64,000 bases of DNA from NCBI GenBank assembly GCA_963737445.1, contig CAVTSO010000009.1, positions 62,001 through 126,000 on the forward strand, given 5' to 3'. This document shows, piece by piece, positions 8,858 to 19,143 of the stretch (position 1 is its first letter; the number at the start of each line of letters is the position of its first letter). The stretch is from JAICYJ01 sp963737445 (GTDB lineage: Bacteria; Actinomycetota; Thermoleophilia; Gaiellales; JAICJC01). The notes under the pieces were generated by a model. That model made no database searches. It was not told the DNA's origin and saw only the letters and a program-made list of their open reading frames with translations. Position numbers and translations under genes: made by a program.

Positions 8858-9834
8858 GGTTCGCGGTGCTCGGCGCGGGCGCGATCGGCGCCTACCTCGG
8901 GCGCCGCGCTGGCGCAGGCGGGCAGCGACGTCACGCTGATCGCCCGCGGCCTGCACCTGCGGGCGATGATCGAGCACGGCGTGCGGGTGCAGAGCCCGCG
9001 CGGCGACTTCACCAGCCATCCGCCGCCACGGCCGACATCGACGCGCTGGCCGAGGCCGACGTGATCGTGGTCGGCCTCAAGGCCCACAGCCTGCCCGAGC
9101 TGGCACCTGCGATCGGCGAGCGCCTGCGGCCGGGTGCCGCGGTCGTGCCGGCCCAGAACGGTCTGCCGTGGTGGTACTTCCAGGGGCAGGACGGCCCGCT
9201 CGCCGGCCGCACGCTCGAGAGCGTCGACCCCGGCGGCGTGATCAGCCGCTCGATCGCCACCGAGCGGATCGTCGGATGCGTCGTCTACTGCTCGACCGAG
9301 ATCGTGGAGCCGGGCGTGATCCGCCACATCGAGGGCACACGCTTCACGATCGGCACGCCCGACGGAGTCGCCACCGAGCGCTGCGGCGAGATCTCCCAGG
9401 CGCTGGTCGCGGCCGGGCTCAAGTGCTCGTTCGACGAGCAGCTGCGCCACCAGATCTGGCTGAAGCTGGTCGGCAACGCCGCCTTCAACCCGATCACGAC
9501 CATTACCCGCTCGACCATGGGTGCGCTGCGCGGCTCGGAGCGTGCGCTGGCCTACATCCGCACGGTGATGGAGGAGTGCGCGGCCGTGGCCGCCTCGGTC
9601 GGGGTCGAGCTGCCGATCTCGATCGACCGCCGGCTGGAGGCGGGGCTCGCGGTCGGCGACCATCGCACCTCGATGCTGCAGGACTTCGAGGCGGGCAAGC
9701 AGCTGGAGTTGGGCTGCATGGTGGACGCCGTGGTCGAAGTGGCCGCGATGACCGCCACGCCGGTGCCGAACATGATCGCGCTGAGCGAGCTGACCGCGGC
9801 GCTCGAGCAGCTCCGCGACGCTGCAGCTTCGTGA
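8854..9834 (+). CDS. Ketopantoate reductase family (PanE/ApbA-like) oxidoreductase
   Basis: The N-terminus has the dinucleotide-binding motif VLGAGAIGAY. The C-terminal helical domain carries WLKLVGNAAFNP, the conserved Lys/Asn catalytic patch of ketopantoate reductases, and DHRTSMLQDFEAGK with the family's Ser/Asp/Glu residues. The start GTG overlaps the ligase stop. Two compensating indels (near 8902 and 9027) scramble about 40 residues; corrected, they read AYLGAALAQAGSDVTLIARG. Because it is paired with an acyl-CoA ligase, the substrate may be a 2-oxoacid other than ketopantoate. Confidence 0.82.
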   Translation: MRFAVLGAGAIGAYLGRRAGAGGQRRHADRPRPAPAGDDRARRAGAEPARRLHQPSAATADIDALAEADVIVVGLKAHSLPELAPAIGERLRPGAAVVPAQNGLPWWYFQGQDGPLAGRTLESVDPGGVISRSIATERIVGCVVYCSTEIVEPGVIRHIEGTRFTIGTPDGVATERCGEISQALVAAGLKCSFDEQLRHQIWLKLVGNAAFNPITTITRSTMGALRGSERALAYIRTVMEECAAVAASVGVELPISIDRRLEAGLAVGDHRTSMLQDFEAGKQLELGCMVDAVVEVAAMTATPVPNMIALSELTAALEQLRDAAAS

Positions 9835-10135
9835 TCGGCGCGTTACACGCAATCGTGCAACGAAGCTCACGCCGCCGTCACGATCTCATCGCCGGGGGCA
9901 ACGACTCGCACCGCCGGGCCGCCACCAACATCACGGCCTCGGATGTACGACCGCGCAACCACGCCGGTGCGCGTCATCGCCCGGTAACGACTCGTCACGC
10001 CCCTGTGCCGGACCGCCCACGCCGCCCGAGTCGGGGTTTGACTCTGTCAAGAGCGCGCCCGGCGTTGCATGGTCGAGTGAGAGGCGTGACCGACCTTGCG
10101 GGCGCGTTACGAGAACGTCACCGGTGGCGGGCGGC
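9835..10135. other. Non-coding gap, no confident feature
   Basis: About 300 bp between the reductase-like gene and the convergent DUF202 gene. No credible gene is seen. GTAACG (9984) and GTCACG (9994) occur close together and may be a degenerate trace of the palindrome-headed repeat, but no GGTGCC head is present. Confidence 0.5.
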
Positions 10136-10537
10136 CTACTGGTTGAAGGCCATCAGCACCAGCGTGAACAGCCCCAGCAGCACGCCGGCCACGGTCATGG
10201 CCAGCGTCCACATCCTGTCGGGCGGCACGAAGTCGCCGTGCATCAGCGCGGCCTCGACCTTCCGCTCGCGGCGCAGCGCGTAGGCGATGCAGGCGATCCC
10301 GATGATCGCGAAGCCGGCGCCGATCACCTGGTAGGGCCAGGTGCGCTGGGCGTTGCTCAGCTGCGGCACCACCTTGCCGGCCGCCAGGCTGACCGCCAGC
10401 GACGTGAGGCCGGTGCGCCACCAGGCCAGGTAGGTGCGCTCGTTGGCCAGCCGGGTGCGCCTGGTGGCATCCTGGGCCTCGTCGAACCGTCGGCGCTCCT
10501 GCATCACGGTGACACTACCAACCGGGCCGACCGCCAT
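10136..10537 (-). CDS. DUF202 (YidH family) membrane protein
   Basis: The protein has the DUF202 signature RLANERTYLAWWRTGL followed by three hydrophobic helices. Function is unknown. The start could be the ATG at 10537 (133 residues) or the internal ATG at 10504; neither has a strong ribosome site. It is divergent from tig. Confidence 0.82.
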   Translation of the reverse strand: MAVGPVGSVTVMQERRRFDEAQDATRRTRLANERTYLAWWRTGLTSLAVSLAAGKVVPQLSNAQRTWPYQVIGAGFAIIGIACIAYALRRERKVEAALMHGDFVPPDRMWTLAMTVAGVLLGLFTLVLMAFNQ

Positions 10538-10568
10538 CGCCGCGGTGGCGCACCTGTCTGCCTACGAC

Positions 10569-10574
10569 TAAGGT
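10569..10574 (+). promoter_or_regulatory. Possible -10 box of the tig-clpP-clpX operon
   Basis: TAAGGT about 50 bp upstream of the tig ATG in the divergent gap with the DUF202 gene. No clear -35 is visible. Confidence 0.3.
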
Positions 10575-10624
10575 TAGAAGGTCGCCGCGCGCTGCCCTCG
10601 TGGCGGCCGCCGACCGCCCGCCCT

Positions 10625-12049
10625 ATGAAGACTCAACTCGAAGAGCTTGATTCCAACCGCGTTCGGCTGATGGTCGAGGTGCCGGCCGACGATGTCGACC
10701 ACGCCTTCGACCACGCGCTCGACGACCTCTCGCGATCGGTGCGCCTGCCCGGATTCCGCAAGGGCAAGGCTCCCAAGGGCCTGGTCATGCAGCGAATCGG
10801 GCGCGACGCCGTGATCGAGGAGGCGCTCGAGCACCACCTGTCGGCCTGGTACCGGCGGGCGGTGGCGGTGTCCGGCATCGACCCGGTCGACCGCCCCACC
10901 CTCGACTGGTCGGACCAGCCGGTCGAGGGCGAGACGTTCCACTTCAAGGCCGAGGTCGAGGTGAAGCCGCGCCCCACCGTCAGCTCCTACAAGGGCCTGA
11001 CCGGCGTGCGCGCGCCCGTCGACGTGCCGCGCGAGGCGGTCGACGGCGAGCTGCAGCGGCTGCAGCTGACCGTGGCCGAGCTGAACCCGGTCGAGCGCGG
11101 CGCCGAGCAGGGTGACTTCGCGGTGATCGACTTCGCCGGCTCGATGGACGGCACGCCGTTCGAGGGTGGCAGCGGCACCGACTACGGCATCGAGCTGGGC
11201 GAGGGACGCCTGATCGCAGACCTCGAGAACGGCCTGACCGGCATGAAGACCGGAGAGCGGCGCGACGTCGCCGTCACCTTCCCCGCGGACTACCCGGCCG
11301 AGCACCTGGCCGGCAAGGAGGCCAGGTTCGACGTCACCATGAAGGACGTCAAGGAGCGGCTGCTGCCCGACCTGGACGACGAGTTCGCCAAGTCGGTCAG
11401 CGAGTTCGACACCCTGAAGGAGCTCGAGGCCGACATCACGGCGCGCTTCGAGGAGGCGCTGACCGAGGAGTCCAACCGCATCTTCCGCACGACGGTACTG
11501 GACGACCTTGCCAAGCAGCTGACCAGCGAGCTGCCCGAGGCGCTCGTGCGCAGCCGCATGTCGGAGATGACCCGCAGCATGCTGGAGTCGCTGGCGGCGC
11601 GGGGGATGGAGATGTCCGACTACCTGCGCCTGACCGGCCAGAGCGCCGAGGAGATCGTCGCCTCGATGCGGCCGCAGGCCGAGGACGGCGTCGCCAAGGA
11701 CCTGGCGCTGGAGGCCGTTGCCGACTCTGAAAACATCGAGATCACCGACGAGATGATCGAGGCCTTCATCCGCGAGCAGTCCACGCAGGGCGGCGAGAAC
11801 CCCGACGAGATGGTGGAGCGGCTGATGGCAGACCCGGTCACGCTGACCTCGCTGCGGATTGACCTGCGGCTGCAGAAGGCCCTCGACGTCGTGGTGGAGA
11901 ACGCCAAGGAGATCTCGCCCGAGCAGGCCGAGGCGCGAGAGAAGCTGTGGACCCCGGAGCAGGAATCCGAGGGCGCGGCCGCAGAAAACCCCAAAGATCT
12001 GGACCCCCGGCTCAGCCGAGCCGCCCGGCGAATAGGAGAACCCGAGTGA
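10625..12049 (+). CDS. tig: Trigger factor, ribosome-associated chaperone and prolyl isomerase
   Basis: A 474-residue trigger factor. The N-terminal ribosome-binding domain carries the signature LPGFRKGKAPKG (about 39-50), followed by an FKBP-type PPIase domain (about 165-250, FAVIDFAGSMDG and GLTGMKTGE) and a C-terminal helical substrate-binding domain. It binds nascent chains at the L23 exit site and helps them fold. The acidic tail after residue 450 is extended. It is directly followed by clpP with a GTGA overlap, a common tig-clpP-clpX order. Confidence 0.97.
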   Translation: MKTQLEELDSNRVRLMVEVPADDVDHAFDHALDDLSRSVRLPGFRKGKAPKGLVMQRIGRDAVIEEALEHHLSAWYRRAVAVSGIDPVDRPTLDWSDQPVEGETFHFKAEVEVKPRPTVSSYKGLTGVRAPVDVPREAVDGELQRLQLTVAELNPVERGAEQGDFAVIDFAGSMDGTPFEGGSGTDYGIELGEGRLIADLENGLTGMKTGERRDVAVTFPADYPAEHLAGKEARFDVTMKDVKERLLPDLDDEFAKSVSEFDTLKELEADITARFEEALTEESNRIFRTTVLDDLAKQLTSELPEALVRSRMSEMTRSMLESLAARGMEMSDYLRLTGQSAEEIVASMRPQAEDGVAKDLALEAVADSENIEITDEMIEAFIREQSTQGGENPDEMVERLMADPVTLTSLRIDLRLQKALDVVVENAKEISPEQAEAREKLWTPEQESEGAAAENPKDLDPRLSRAARRIGEPE

Positions 12050-12630
12050 GCCCACTGATTCCCATGGTGATCGAGCAGACCTCGCGCGGCGAGCGCTCGT
12101 TTGACATCTACTCGCGGCTCTTGAACGAGCGGATCGTCTTTTTGGGCACGCCCGTCGACGATCAGATAGCAAACCTGATCGTGGCGCAGCTGCTGCACCT
12201 GGAGTCCGAGGATCCCGACAAGGACATCTCGCTCTACATCAACTCGCCCGGCGGCAGCGTCTACTCGGGCCTCGCGATCTACGACACGATGACAGTTCAT
12301 CAAGCCGGACGTGTCCACCATCTGCGTCGGCATCGCGATGAGCATGGGCGCGCTGCTCCTGGCCGGCGGCGCCAAGGGCAAGCGGATGGCGCTGCCCAAC
12401 GCCAAGATCCTGATCCACCAGGTCTCGTCCGGGTTCCAGGGCCAGGCCACCGACATCGAGATCCACGCGCGCGAGATCATCGACATCCGCAAGCGGCTGG
12501 ATCAGATCATCGCCAACCACACCGAGCAGTCGCTGGAGAAGGTCACGCGCGACACCGAGCGTGACTACTTCATGAGCGCCCCCGAGGCGGTCGAGTATGG
12601 GATCATCGACCGGGTGATCGACAAGCACTG

Positions 12631-12631
<1 letters not shown>
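12046..12631 (+). CDS. clpP: ATP-dependent Clp protease proteolytic subunit (frameshift at ~12292)
   Basis: The GTG start overlaps the tig stop and follows AGGAG. The catalytic Ser lies in MSMGALLLAGG, the catalytic His in ILIHQ, and the Asp is downstream. ClpP forms the double heptameric barrel that degrades substrates fed by ClpX or ClpC. One extra base in ATGACAGTTC (about 12292) shifts the frame between IYDTM and FIKPDVSTICVG; removing it restores a normal ClpP of about 194 residues. Since ClpP is generally essential in actinobacteria, the shift is most likely a sequence error. The stop overlaps the clpX start as TGATG. Confidence 0.93.
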
Positions 12632-13911
<1,280 letters not shown>

Positions 13912-13923
13912 CCGCTTGACGCA

Positions 13924-14523
13924 GTGCAGGAACTGCGGACAGGTCTGTGGTGGTGGGAGGCCGAGCATCCCGATTGGGTGCCCGAGGACGCGGCCACGGA
14001 GGAATGGGGGCCGGAGGTCTCGTCCTACGCGATCGACGACGGCACGCGGCTGCTCCTGATCGACCCGACGGCGCCGCCGGAGCCGGTCGAAGACCTGGCG
14101 GCCGGCCGCGAGGTGGTGGTCGTGTTGACGTGCCCATGGCACCAGCGCGACACCCGCAACCTGATCGAGCGGTTCGGCGCGACGCTGCACATGCCACCGC
14201 CCGATGACGGCGATCCTGACCCGCTGCCGGGCCAGGTGTTCCGGGCCGGCGAGCGCTTGCCGATCGGCGTCGAGGCCCGCCCGGGGATGGAGCCCAACGA
14301 CCTGGTGCTGTGGATCGAGGGGCAGGGCGCGCTGGTCGCCGGTGACACGCTGATCGATCGCGGCAACGGGCTCGAGTTCCCGGCCGACTGGGCGAACAAG
14401 GGCGTCCCGCCGGAGCAGATCATGGAGACGCTGCGGCCGCTGCTCGACCTGCCGGTCGAGCTGGTGCTGCCGACGCACGGCGCGCCCGCCGATCGGGCCG
14501 CCCTGGAACGCGCGCTGTCCTAG
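13924..14523 (+). CDS. Metallo-beta-lactamase-fold hydrolase-like protein
   Basis: A 199-residue protein with features of the MBL fold: an early LLLIDPT strand, TCPWHQRD where the HxHxDH motif would be (only WHxxD remains), VAGDTLIDRG matching the conserved metal-ligand Asp region, and a C-terminal VLPTHGAPA with the typical final His. The reduced first motif suggests altered or lost metal binding. The GTG start lies 12 bp after clpX. It ends tail-to-tail with the next gene. Confidence 0.7.
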   Translation: MQELRTGLWWWEAEHPDWVPEDAATEEWGPEVSSYAIDDGTRLLLIDPTAPPEPVEDLAAGREVVVVLTCPWHQRDTRNLIERFGATLHMPPPDDGDPDPLPGQVFRAGERLPIGVEARPGMEPNDLVLWIEGQGALVAGDTLIDRGNGLEFPADWANKGVPPEQIMETLRPLLDLPVELVLPTHGAPADRAALERALS

Positions 14524-15026
14524 CCTCGGCGCACCCGCCTGCGTCTCGAACGAGCCGGAATCGCCAGACCGGTTTCCCCGGCGCGCCGGCCGACCACGAT
14601 CATCTGGGCCGCTAGCGTTATCGCCAGCATGAGCGGGATCGACGAGGGGGAGGCGGCGAGGGTCGCACCCACGATCGTCGCGGCGGCGATGATGAGAATG
14701 CGTGTCACGAGCAAGCCGATCCACCCCGCGATCGTGGCCCACGTCGCGCGTTCCCACAGCTCCCCATCTCGTTCGAACAGCTCGATCGTGCGCCCCCGGA
14801 TGACGCCGAACCCGACGGACGCCGCCGCGCTGAGGCAGAGCAGCGCGGCCGATGCCGCCGTGACCGGATCGTGCTTCGACGTGCTGTTCAAGATCACGGC
14901 TCCGTAGATGCCGAGCCCGATCGGGAAGACCAGCGAGCGCTGCTCGAACCGATCGCTGCGGAGCTGGCGGATGATGAAGAACACGACGATCGCCAGTCCA
15001 CCGACGACATAGAGCGCGTCTCTCAC
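14520..15026 (-). CDS. Four- to five-helix membrane protein, function unknown
   Basis: 168 residues with about five hydrophobic stretches and a basic C-terminal tail (RSRRRRVRRG). The arrangement recalls CcdC/DUF1453-type proteins, but the match is weak. The GTG at 15026 is chosen because GGAGG lies about 10 nt upstream; longer versions extend to 15071. It overlaps the end of the preceding convergent gene by 4 bp. Confidence 0.65.
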   Translation of the reverse strand: MRDALYVVGGLAIVVFFIIRQLRSDRFEQRSLVFPIGLGIYGAVILNSTSKHDPVTAASAALLCLSAAASVGFGVIRGRTIELFERDGELWERATWATIAGWIGLLVTRILIIAAATIVGATLAASPSSIPLMLAITLAAQMIVVGRRAGETGLAIPARSRRRRVRRG

Positions 15027-15096
15027 TGCACCCAACCTCCAAAGCCCGCGATCGCCGTCGGATTCTCGCACACGTGCGGGGCTCTGTCAGCGTCGT

Positions 15097-15603
15097 TCAG
15101 GCCGCGCCGCCGGGACTCTGACCGAGGCGCGCACGCAGCCGGTCGCTGAGCTCGACGTCGTGGGGTAGCTGCCTCAGCTCGCCGGCGTCGACGTCGACAC
15201 CCTGCGCACGGAGGATCTCCGCGAGCGCGTTCCAGTGGTCGGTCTCCATGTCGTCCTGGGTGCGTCCACCAAACGGCTCGTCCGGCCCCACCACCATGCG
15301 CGCGGTTTCGACGATGTCACGTTCCGGCGTGACCGCCCAGAGGTCGTCGATACCGTCCGCCCCGGTTCCGCGCGGCTCCTCGCTCCAGCCGCGATCGTCA
15401 AGGAGCAGCAGCCGGCTGCCATCGTCCAATACCGCTTCGTGTCGCGCCGACACCGAGATGCGACGAGGGTCAACGTCCCCATAGGCTCCGCGTGGAGCTG
15501 CAGTCCAGCGGCGAGGGTCGACGGGCACCGACACGGGAGTGTCCTCAACGTCACCGTCCTCGCGGACGTCGGCGCGGGTGACGAGACGAATCACTCGCTG
15601 CAT
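15097..15603 (-). CDS. Hypothetical acidic soluble protein
   Basis: 168 residues starting MQRVIRLV. It has no membrane segment or recognised motif. A middle part (VLDDGSRLLLLDDRGW, then DLWAVTPERDIVETARMVVGPDEP) is followed by an HWNALAEILRAQGV segment. The latter looks conserved, but I cannot name a family. It lies upstream of the membrane protein on the same strand. Confidence 0.6.
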   Translation of the reverse strand: MQRVIRLVTRADVREDGDVEDTPVSVPVDPRRWTAAPRGAYGDVDPRRISVSARHEAVLDDGSRLLLLDDRGWSEEPRGTGADGIDDLWAVTPERDIVETARMVVGPDEPFGGRTQDDMETDHWNALAEILRAQGVDVDAGELRQLPHDVELSDRLRARLGQSPGGAA

Positions 15604-15887
15604 CAACGCATCCTCGCAAATCGTCGGAGGCGTGAACGGTGCACACCGCTACCGACGGGGGATCGCCAAGCGGCCAAGCTGACCTTGTCGGGCGGAGGCG
15701 CCCCGATTTCGTCTGGTCCTCCGTGGTATGGGCGTCGCTGACCAGGGTCGCGTCTCATACCCTCTGGCGAGGGCGCCGGGCAGGGTCGAGCGGACGCACC
15801 GCGTTGCGCTCGTGAGCCCCCTCGAGGGCGGCGTTCTGTACGTCGACGACCAGGAGCGCGGTGTTCGGCCGGTGCGGAGGTGTGGTC

Positions 15888-17519
15888 ATGGGCTCCCGAG
15901 ATTCGCGTAGAGTCGGCCCGGTGCGCAAGTGGCTGCCATTGATCATCCTCGCGTCGGCCCAGTTCATCATGGTGCTCGACTCGAGCGTGATGAACGTCTC
16001 CATCTCGCAGATCGTCGAGGATCTGAACACCACGGTCACCGGGGTGCAGAGCGCGATCACGATGTACACGCTCGTGATGGCGGCGTTCATGCTGGTGGGC
16101 GCGAAGCTCGGTGACATCCTCGGCCGTGATCGGGCGTTCGGCCTGGGGCTGGGCGTGTACGGGCTCGGCTCGCTGATCACGGCGGTCAGCCCGAACCTCA
16201 CGGTGCTGCTGATCGGCTGGTCGGGGATCGAGGGACTGGGCGCGGTGCTCGTGATCCCGGCGATCGCGGCACTGACCGCCGCGAACTACGAGGGCAAGGA
16301 GCGCGCGTTCGCCTACTCGATGATCGGCGGCGCCGCGGGCGCGGCGATCGCTGCAGGCCCGCTGATCGGCGGCTACGTGACGACCACCTGGAGCTGGCGG
16401 TACGTCTTCGTCGGCGAGGTCGTGGTCGTGATCGTGGTGCTCGCGGTCCACCGGATGATGAAGCGCGCGCCCAAGCCCGAGCACCCGCCGACCCTGGACT
16501 ACGGCGGCGCGGCGCTCTCCGCGGTCGCGTTTGGCCTGATCGTGTTCGGGATCCTGAAGAGCAGCACCTGGGGCTGGATCAGGCCGGTCGCCGCGCCGAC
16601 TATCAACGGGCACAAGATCACGCCGCTGGGGTTTTCGGTGGTGCCGTTCCTGATCATGGGCGGCCTGGTCATGCTCGGCTGCTTCTTCGCGTGGGAGGAG
16701 CGCCGCGAGCGGCTCGGCAGGAGCACGCTGCTCAACCGCGCGCTGCTGAAGATCGAGACGCTGCGCGCCGGGCTCGCCTCGCTCGCCGCGCAGCAGCTGA
16801 TCGTGATGGGCACGTTCTTCGTCCTGCCCGTCTACCTCCAGGTGGTGCTCGGCTTCGACGCGTTCGAGACGGGGAAGCGTCTCTTCCCGATGTCGGTCTC
16901 GATGCTGGCCGCTGCGCTCGCCGGGCCGAAGGTGGCAGCGCGCCGCGGGCCGCGGACAGTGGTCCAGGTCGGCCTCGGCGCGATGGCGATCGCCGCGCTC
17001 GTGCTGGTCGGGACGATCGACGTGAAACTGAACGGGACAACATTCGCGTTGTCGCTCGTCTTCTTCGGGATCGGCGCCGGCCTCCTGATGTCGCAGCTCG
17101 GCAACGTGATCATGTCCTCGGCACCTCCCGATCAAACGAACGAGGCCGGGGGGCTGCAGGGAACGGCGCAGAACCTCGGCGCGTCGCTCGGAACCGCGCT
17201 GATCGGTTCCGTGCTGCTGCTCGGGCTCCTGAACGGGTTCAACTCGCGGATCCAGGGGAATCCCGCCGTGCCTCCCGACGTGAAGGCGCAGATCTCGAAG
17301 GCCACCGAGACCGGCATCCCGATCGTCACGACCGACCAGGCATACCAGGGCTTACGCGACGCCGGGCTTTCGTCGGCCGATGCGACCACGGTCACCAACG
17401 ACTACGCCGGCGCGCAGCTCGACGCCCTGAAGACGTCGATGCTCGCCGTCGCGTTCCTGGCGGTGCTGTCGTTCTGGTTTACGCGGCGCTTGCCCGGAAA
17501 GCGCGAGGAAGCCGCCTAA
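15888..17519 (+). CDS. DHA2-family MFS drug exporter (EmrB/QacA type, 14 TM)
   Basis: A 543-residue major facilitator with about 14 hydrophobic segments. TM1 carries MVLDSSVMNVS, the DHA2 motif LDxTVxNVA variant; loop 2-3 carries GAKLGDILGRDRAF (motif A); and TM5 includes GPLIGGYV (motif C, typical of antiporters). It is likely a proton-driven drug or metabolite exporter. The ATG at 15888 follows GGAGG by 7 nt. No regulator gene is adjacent. Confidence 0.9.
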   Translation: MGSRDSRRVGPVRKWLPLIILASAQFIMVLDSSVMNVSISQIVEDLNTTVTGVQSAITMYTLVMAAFMLVGAKLGDILGRDRAFGLGLGVYGLGSLITAVSPNLTVLLIGWSGIEGLGAVLVIPAIAALTAANYEGKERAFAYSMIGGAAGAAIAAGPLIGGYVTTTWSWRYVFVGEVVVVIVVLAVHRMMKRAPKPEHPPTLDYGGAALSAVAFGLIVFGILKSSTWGWIRPVAAPTINGHKITPLGFSVVPFLIMGGLVMLGCFFAWEERRERLGRSTLLNRALLKIETLRAGLASLAAQQLIVMGTFFVLPVYLQVVLGFDAFETGKRLFPMSVSMLAAALAGPKVAARRGPRTVVQVGLGAMAIAALVLVGTIDVKLNGTTFALSLVFFGIGAGLLMSQLGNVIMSSAPPDQTNEAGGLQGTAQNLGASLGTALIGSVLLLGLLNGFNSRIQGNPAVPPDVKAQISKATETGIPIVTTDQAYQGLRDAGLSSADATTVTNDYAGAQLDALKTSMLAVAFLAVLSFWFTRRLPGKREEAA

Positions 17520-17559
17520 CACGGGCTAGTGTGCGTACTCGCTATCGGGAGGTGATCGG

Positions 17560-18198
17560 ATGAACGACAAGCCGAACTGGCAGGTCGCTCACATCGACGA
17601 AATCGAGCGGCGCGGGAGAGATATTCCGGTGCGCGAGCACCTGGGCATCCACGCATTCGGGATCAACGCCTTCACGCCCAGGGAGGACGGCACGCTGGTC
17701 AACGAGCACGACGAGGCCGGGTCGGGCCAGGAGGAGCTGTACATCGTGCTCGACGGGAAGGCGACCTTCGAGGTCGACGGCGAGTCGGTCGAGGCGCAGC
17801 CGGGAACACTCGTGTTCGTCGGGCCGGAGTCGCGGCGGAAGGTGACCGGTGACGGAACCGTCCTGGTCGTCGGCGCCACCCCGGGCGAGGCGTACCAGGG
17901 GATCGACTGGGGCGACGCGTGGCAGTTCCACAGCGAGTCCATGACCGCCTACGGCGAACAACGGTACGCCGACGCGCTCGAATCGGTCCGCGAGGCCCTC
18001 GAGCACATGCCGGACCACGCGGGCTTGCATTACAACTACGCGTGCTTCGCAACGCTCGCGGGCGATACCAGCGACGACACGTTCGCGCACCTGCGGCGGT
18101 CCGTCGAGCTGCGCCCGCAGTTCCGCGAGGACGCGCGCCGAGACGACGACTTCGCCGCAGTCCGCGATGACCCGCGGTTCGAGCAGGCTCTTAGCTGA
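17560..18198 (+). CDS. Cupin-TPR fusion protein
   Basis: 212 residues. An N-terminal single cupin domain (about 35-125) has EELYIVLDGKATFEVDG and PGTLVFVGPES, and is followed by a C-terminal TPR-like helical part (YADALESVREALEHMPDHAG, then HLRRSVELRP). The first cupin motif keeps Glu but has few His residues, so metal binding is doubtful. GGGAGG precedes the ATG. A role in small-molecule sensing or scaffolding is a guess. Confidence 0.8.
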   Translation: MNDKPNWQVAHIDEIERRGRDIPVREHLGIHAFGINAFTPREDGTLVNEHDEAGSGQEELYIVLDGKATFEVDGESVEAQPGTLVFVGPESRRKVTGDGTVLVVGATPGEAYQGIDWGDAWQFHSESMTAYGEQRYADALESVREALEHMPDHAGLHYNYACFATLAGDTSDDTFAHLRRSVELRPQFREDARRDDDFAAVRDDPRFEQALS

Positions 18199-18230
18199 GC
18201 GGGCGGCTGGACGCCGACCGGCACTACTCG

Positions 18231-18296
18231 CTGCTGATCGGCGCTCGCCCAGACCTCGCTCACCCGCAGGCTGCCCTCCTCGCCGAACGATTCTCG
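18231..18296 (-). pseudogene. Decayed fragment related to the 18745-19023 protein
   Basis: On the minus strand, SFGEEGSLRVSEVWASADQQ aligns with CFGTDGDLHVSEIWDSQEQ of the gene 450 bp away. About twenty codons are alike, after which similarity is lost. It looks like the remnant of an inverted paralog. Confidence 0.4.
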
Positions 18297-18398
18297 CCTC
18301 GGGCACGGATTGTGGTCTGGTCGCCGACTTCGTTTGCCCGACGGGGCTCCGAGGAATCCGCATAGGAGTGATGTGTGTCGGCCAGTTTGAAGGAGCAG

Positions 18399-18710
18399 AT
18401 GATGGCGGGGTTCGAGATCGCGGCCGTCGAGGGAATCGAGCGGACGGCGATTCGATGTGGGGGCGAGTTGGACGTCGGGCAGTGCGCGAAGCTGATCGAG
18501 ACGTTCGATCAGGTGCTGGCAAGCGAGGTCGAGCGCGTGGTGGTCGACCTCAGTGACGTGACCTTCATCGATTCGACCGGCATCGGGTGCCTGCTTCACG
18601 GCGCGTTCAAGGCCGACAAGCTGCACATCGCGTTCGAGGTGATCCCCGGTCCTGCGGTCGAGCGGTTCGCCAAGGTCAGCGGTCTCTCCCCCTATCTGGC
18701 GGTCGGCTAG
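18399..18710 (+). CDS. STAS-domain anti-sigma factor antagonist
   Basis: A 103-residue stand-alone STAS protein of the SpoIIAA/RsbV type. The phosphorylation-site loop DVTFIDSTGIGCLL is intact, with Ser as the kinase target. Such proteins, when unphosphorylated, bind anti-sigma kinases and free a sigma factor. No partner kinase or sigma gene is in the window. The start ATG (18399, or the next codon at 18402) is preferred over the GTG at 18375 because AAGGAG lies 5-6 nt ahead. Confidence 0.88.
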   Translation: MMAGFEIAAVEGIERTAIRCGGELDVGQCAKLIETFDQVLASEVERVVVDLSDVTFIDSTGIGCLLHGAFKADKLHIAFEVIPGPAVERFAKVSGLSPYLAVG

Positions 18711-18744
18711 GGTGGCGGACACCCCAACTACGGAGGATCGCGTT

Positions 18745-19023
18745 ATGAGCATCGTTGTCCGATTCCATCCGGCGAACCTGACCATCGCTCAGTACGAGAA
18801 CGTGGTGCGGCGCGAGGAAGCCACTGGCAAGTTTCCACCGGACGGCAGGGACTACCACGTCTGCTTCGGCACTGACGGCGACCTACATGTCAGTGAGATC
18901 TGGGACTCCCAAGAGCAGCTCCAGGCGTACGGCGAAGTGTTGATGCCGATCCTGGCCGACGCTGGAATCCAGTTCTCGGCCCAGCCAGAGGTCTTCGAGG
19001 TTCACAACATCATCAGGCGCTAG
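18745..19023 (+). CDS. Small dimeric alpha-beta-barrel-like hypothetical protein
   Basis: 92 residues with alternating strands and helices: MSIVVRFHPANLT, DLHVSEIWDSQEQ, then a VFEVHNII end. This resembles proteins of the dimeric alpha-beta barrel class. GGAGG precedes the ATG by 8 nt. A paralogous fragment lies at 18231-18296. No catalytic residues are evident. Confidence 0.65.
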   Translation: MSIVVRFHPANLTIAQYENVVRREEATGKFPPDGRDYHVCFGTDGDLHVSEIWDSQEQLQAYGEVLMPILADAGIQFSAQPEVFEVHNIIRR

Positions 19024-19129
19024 GTACGACTGCGGGGCGTCGAAGAGGCCCAGCCAGACGGCCCATCGGTCGACGGTCAGGAACCGGCGCCGGCTGGTCG
19101 TGTAGTCCCTCCGTCCCACGTCTGCCTCA

Positions 19130-19135
19130 TACACT
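19130..19135 (+). promoter_or_regulatory. -10 box TACACT, 8 nt before the start
   Basis: TACACT ends 8 nt before the ATG at 19144, leaving no room for a ribosome site. It implies a leaderless or nearly leaderless transcript for the beta-lactamase-like gene. Confidence 0.45.
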
Positions 19136-19143
19136 GACCGGCC

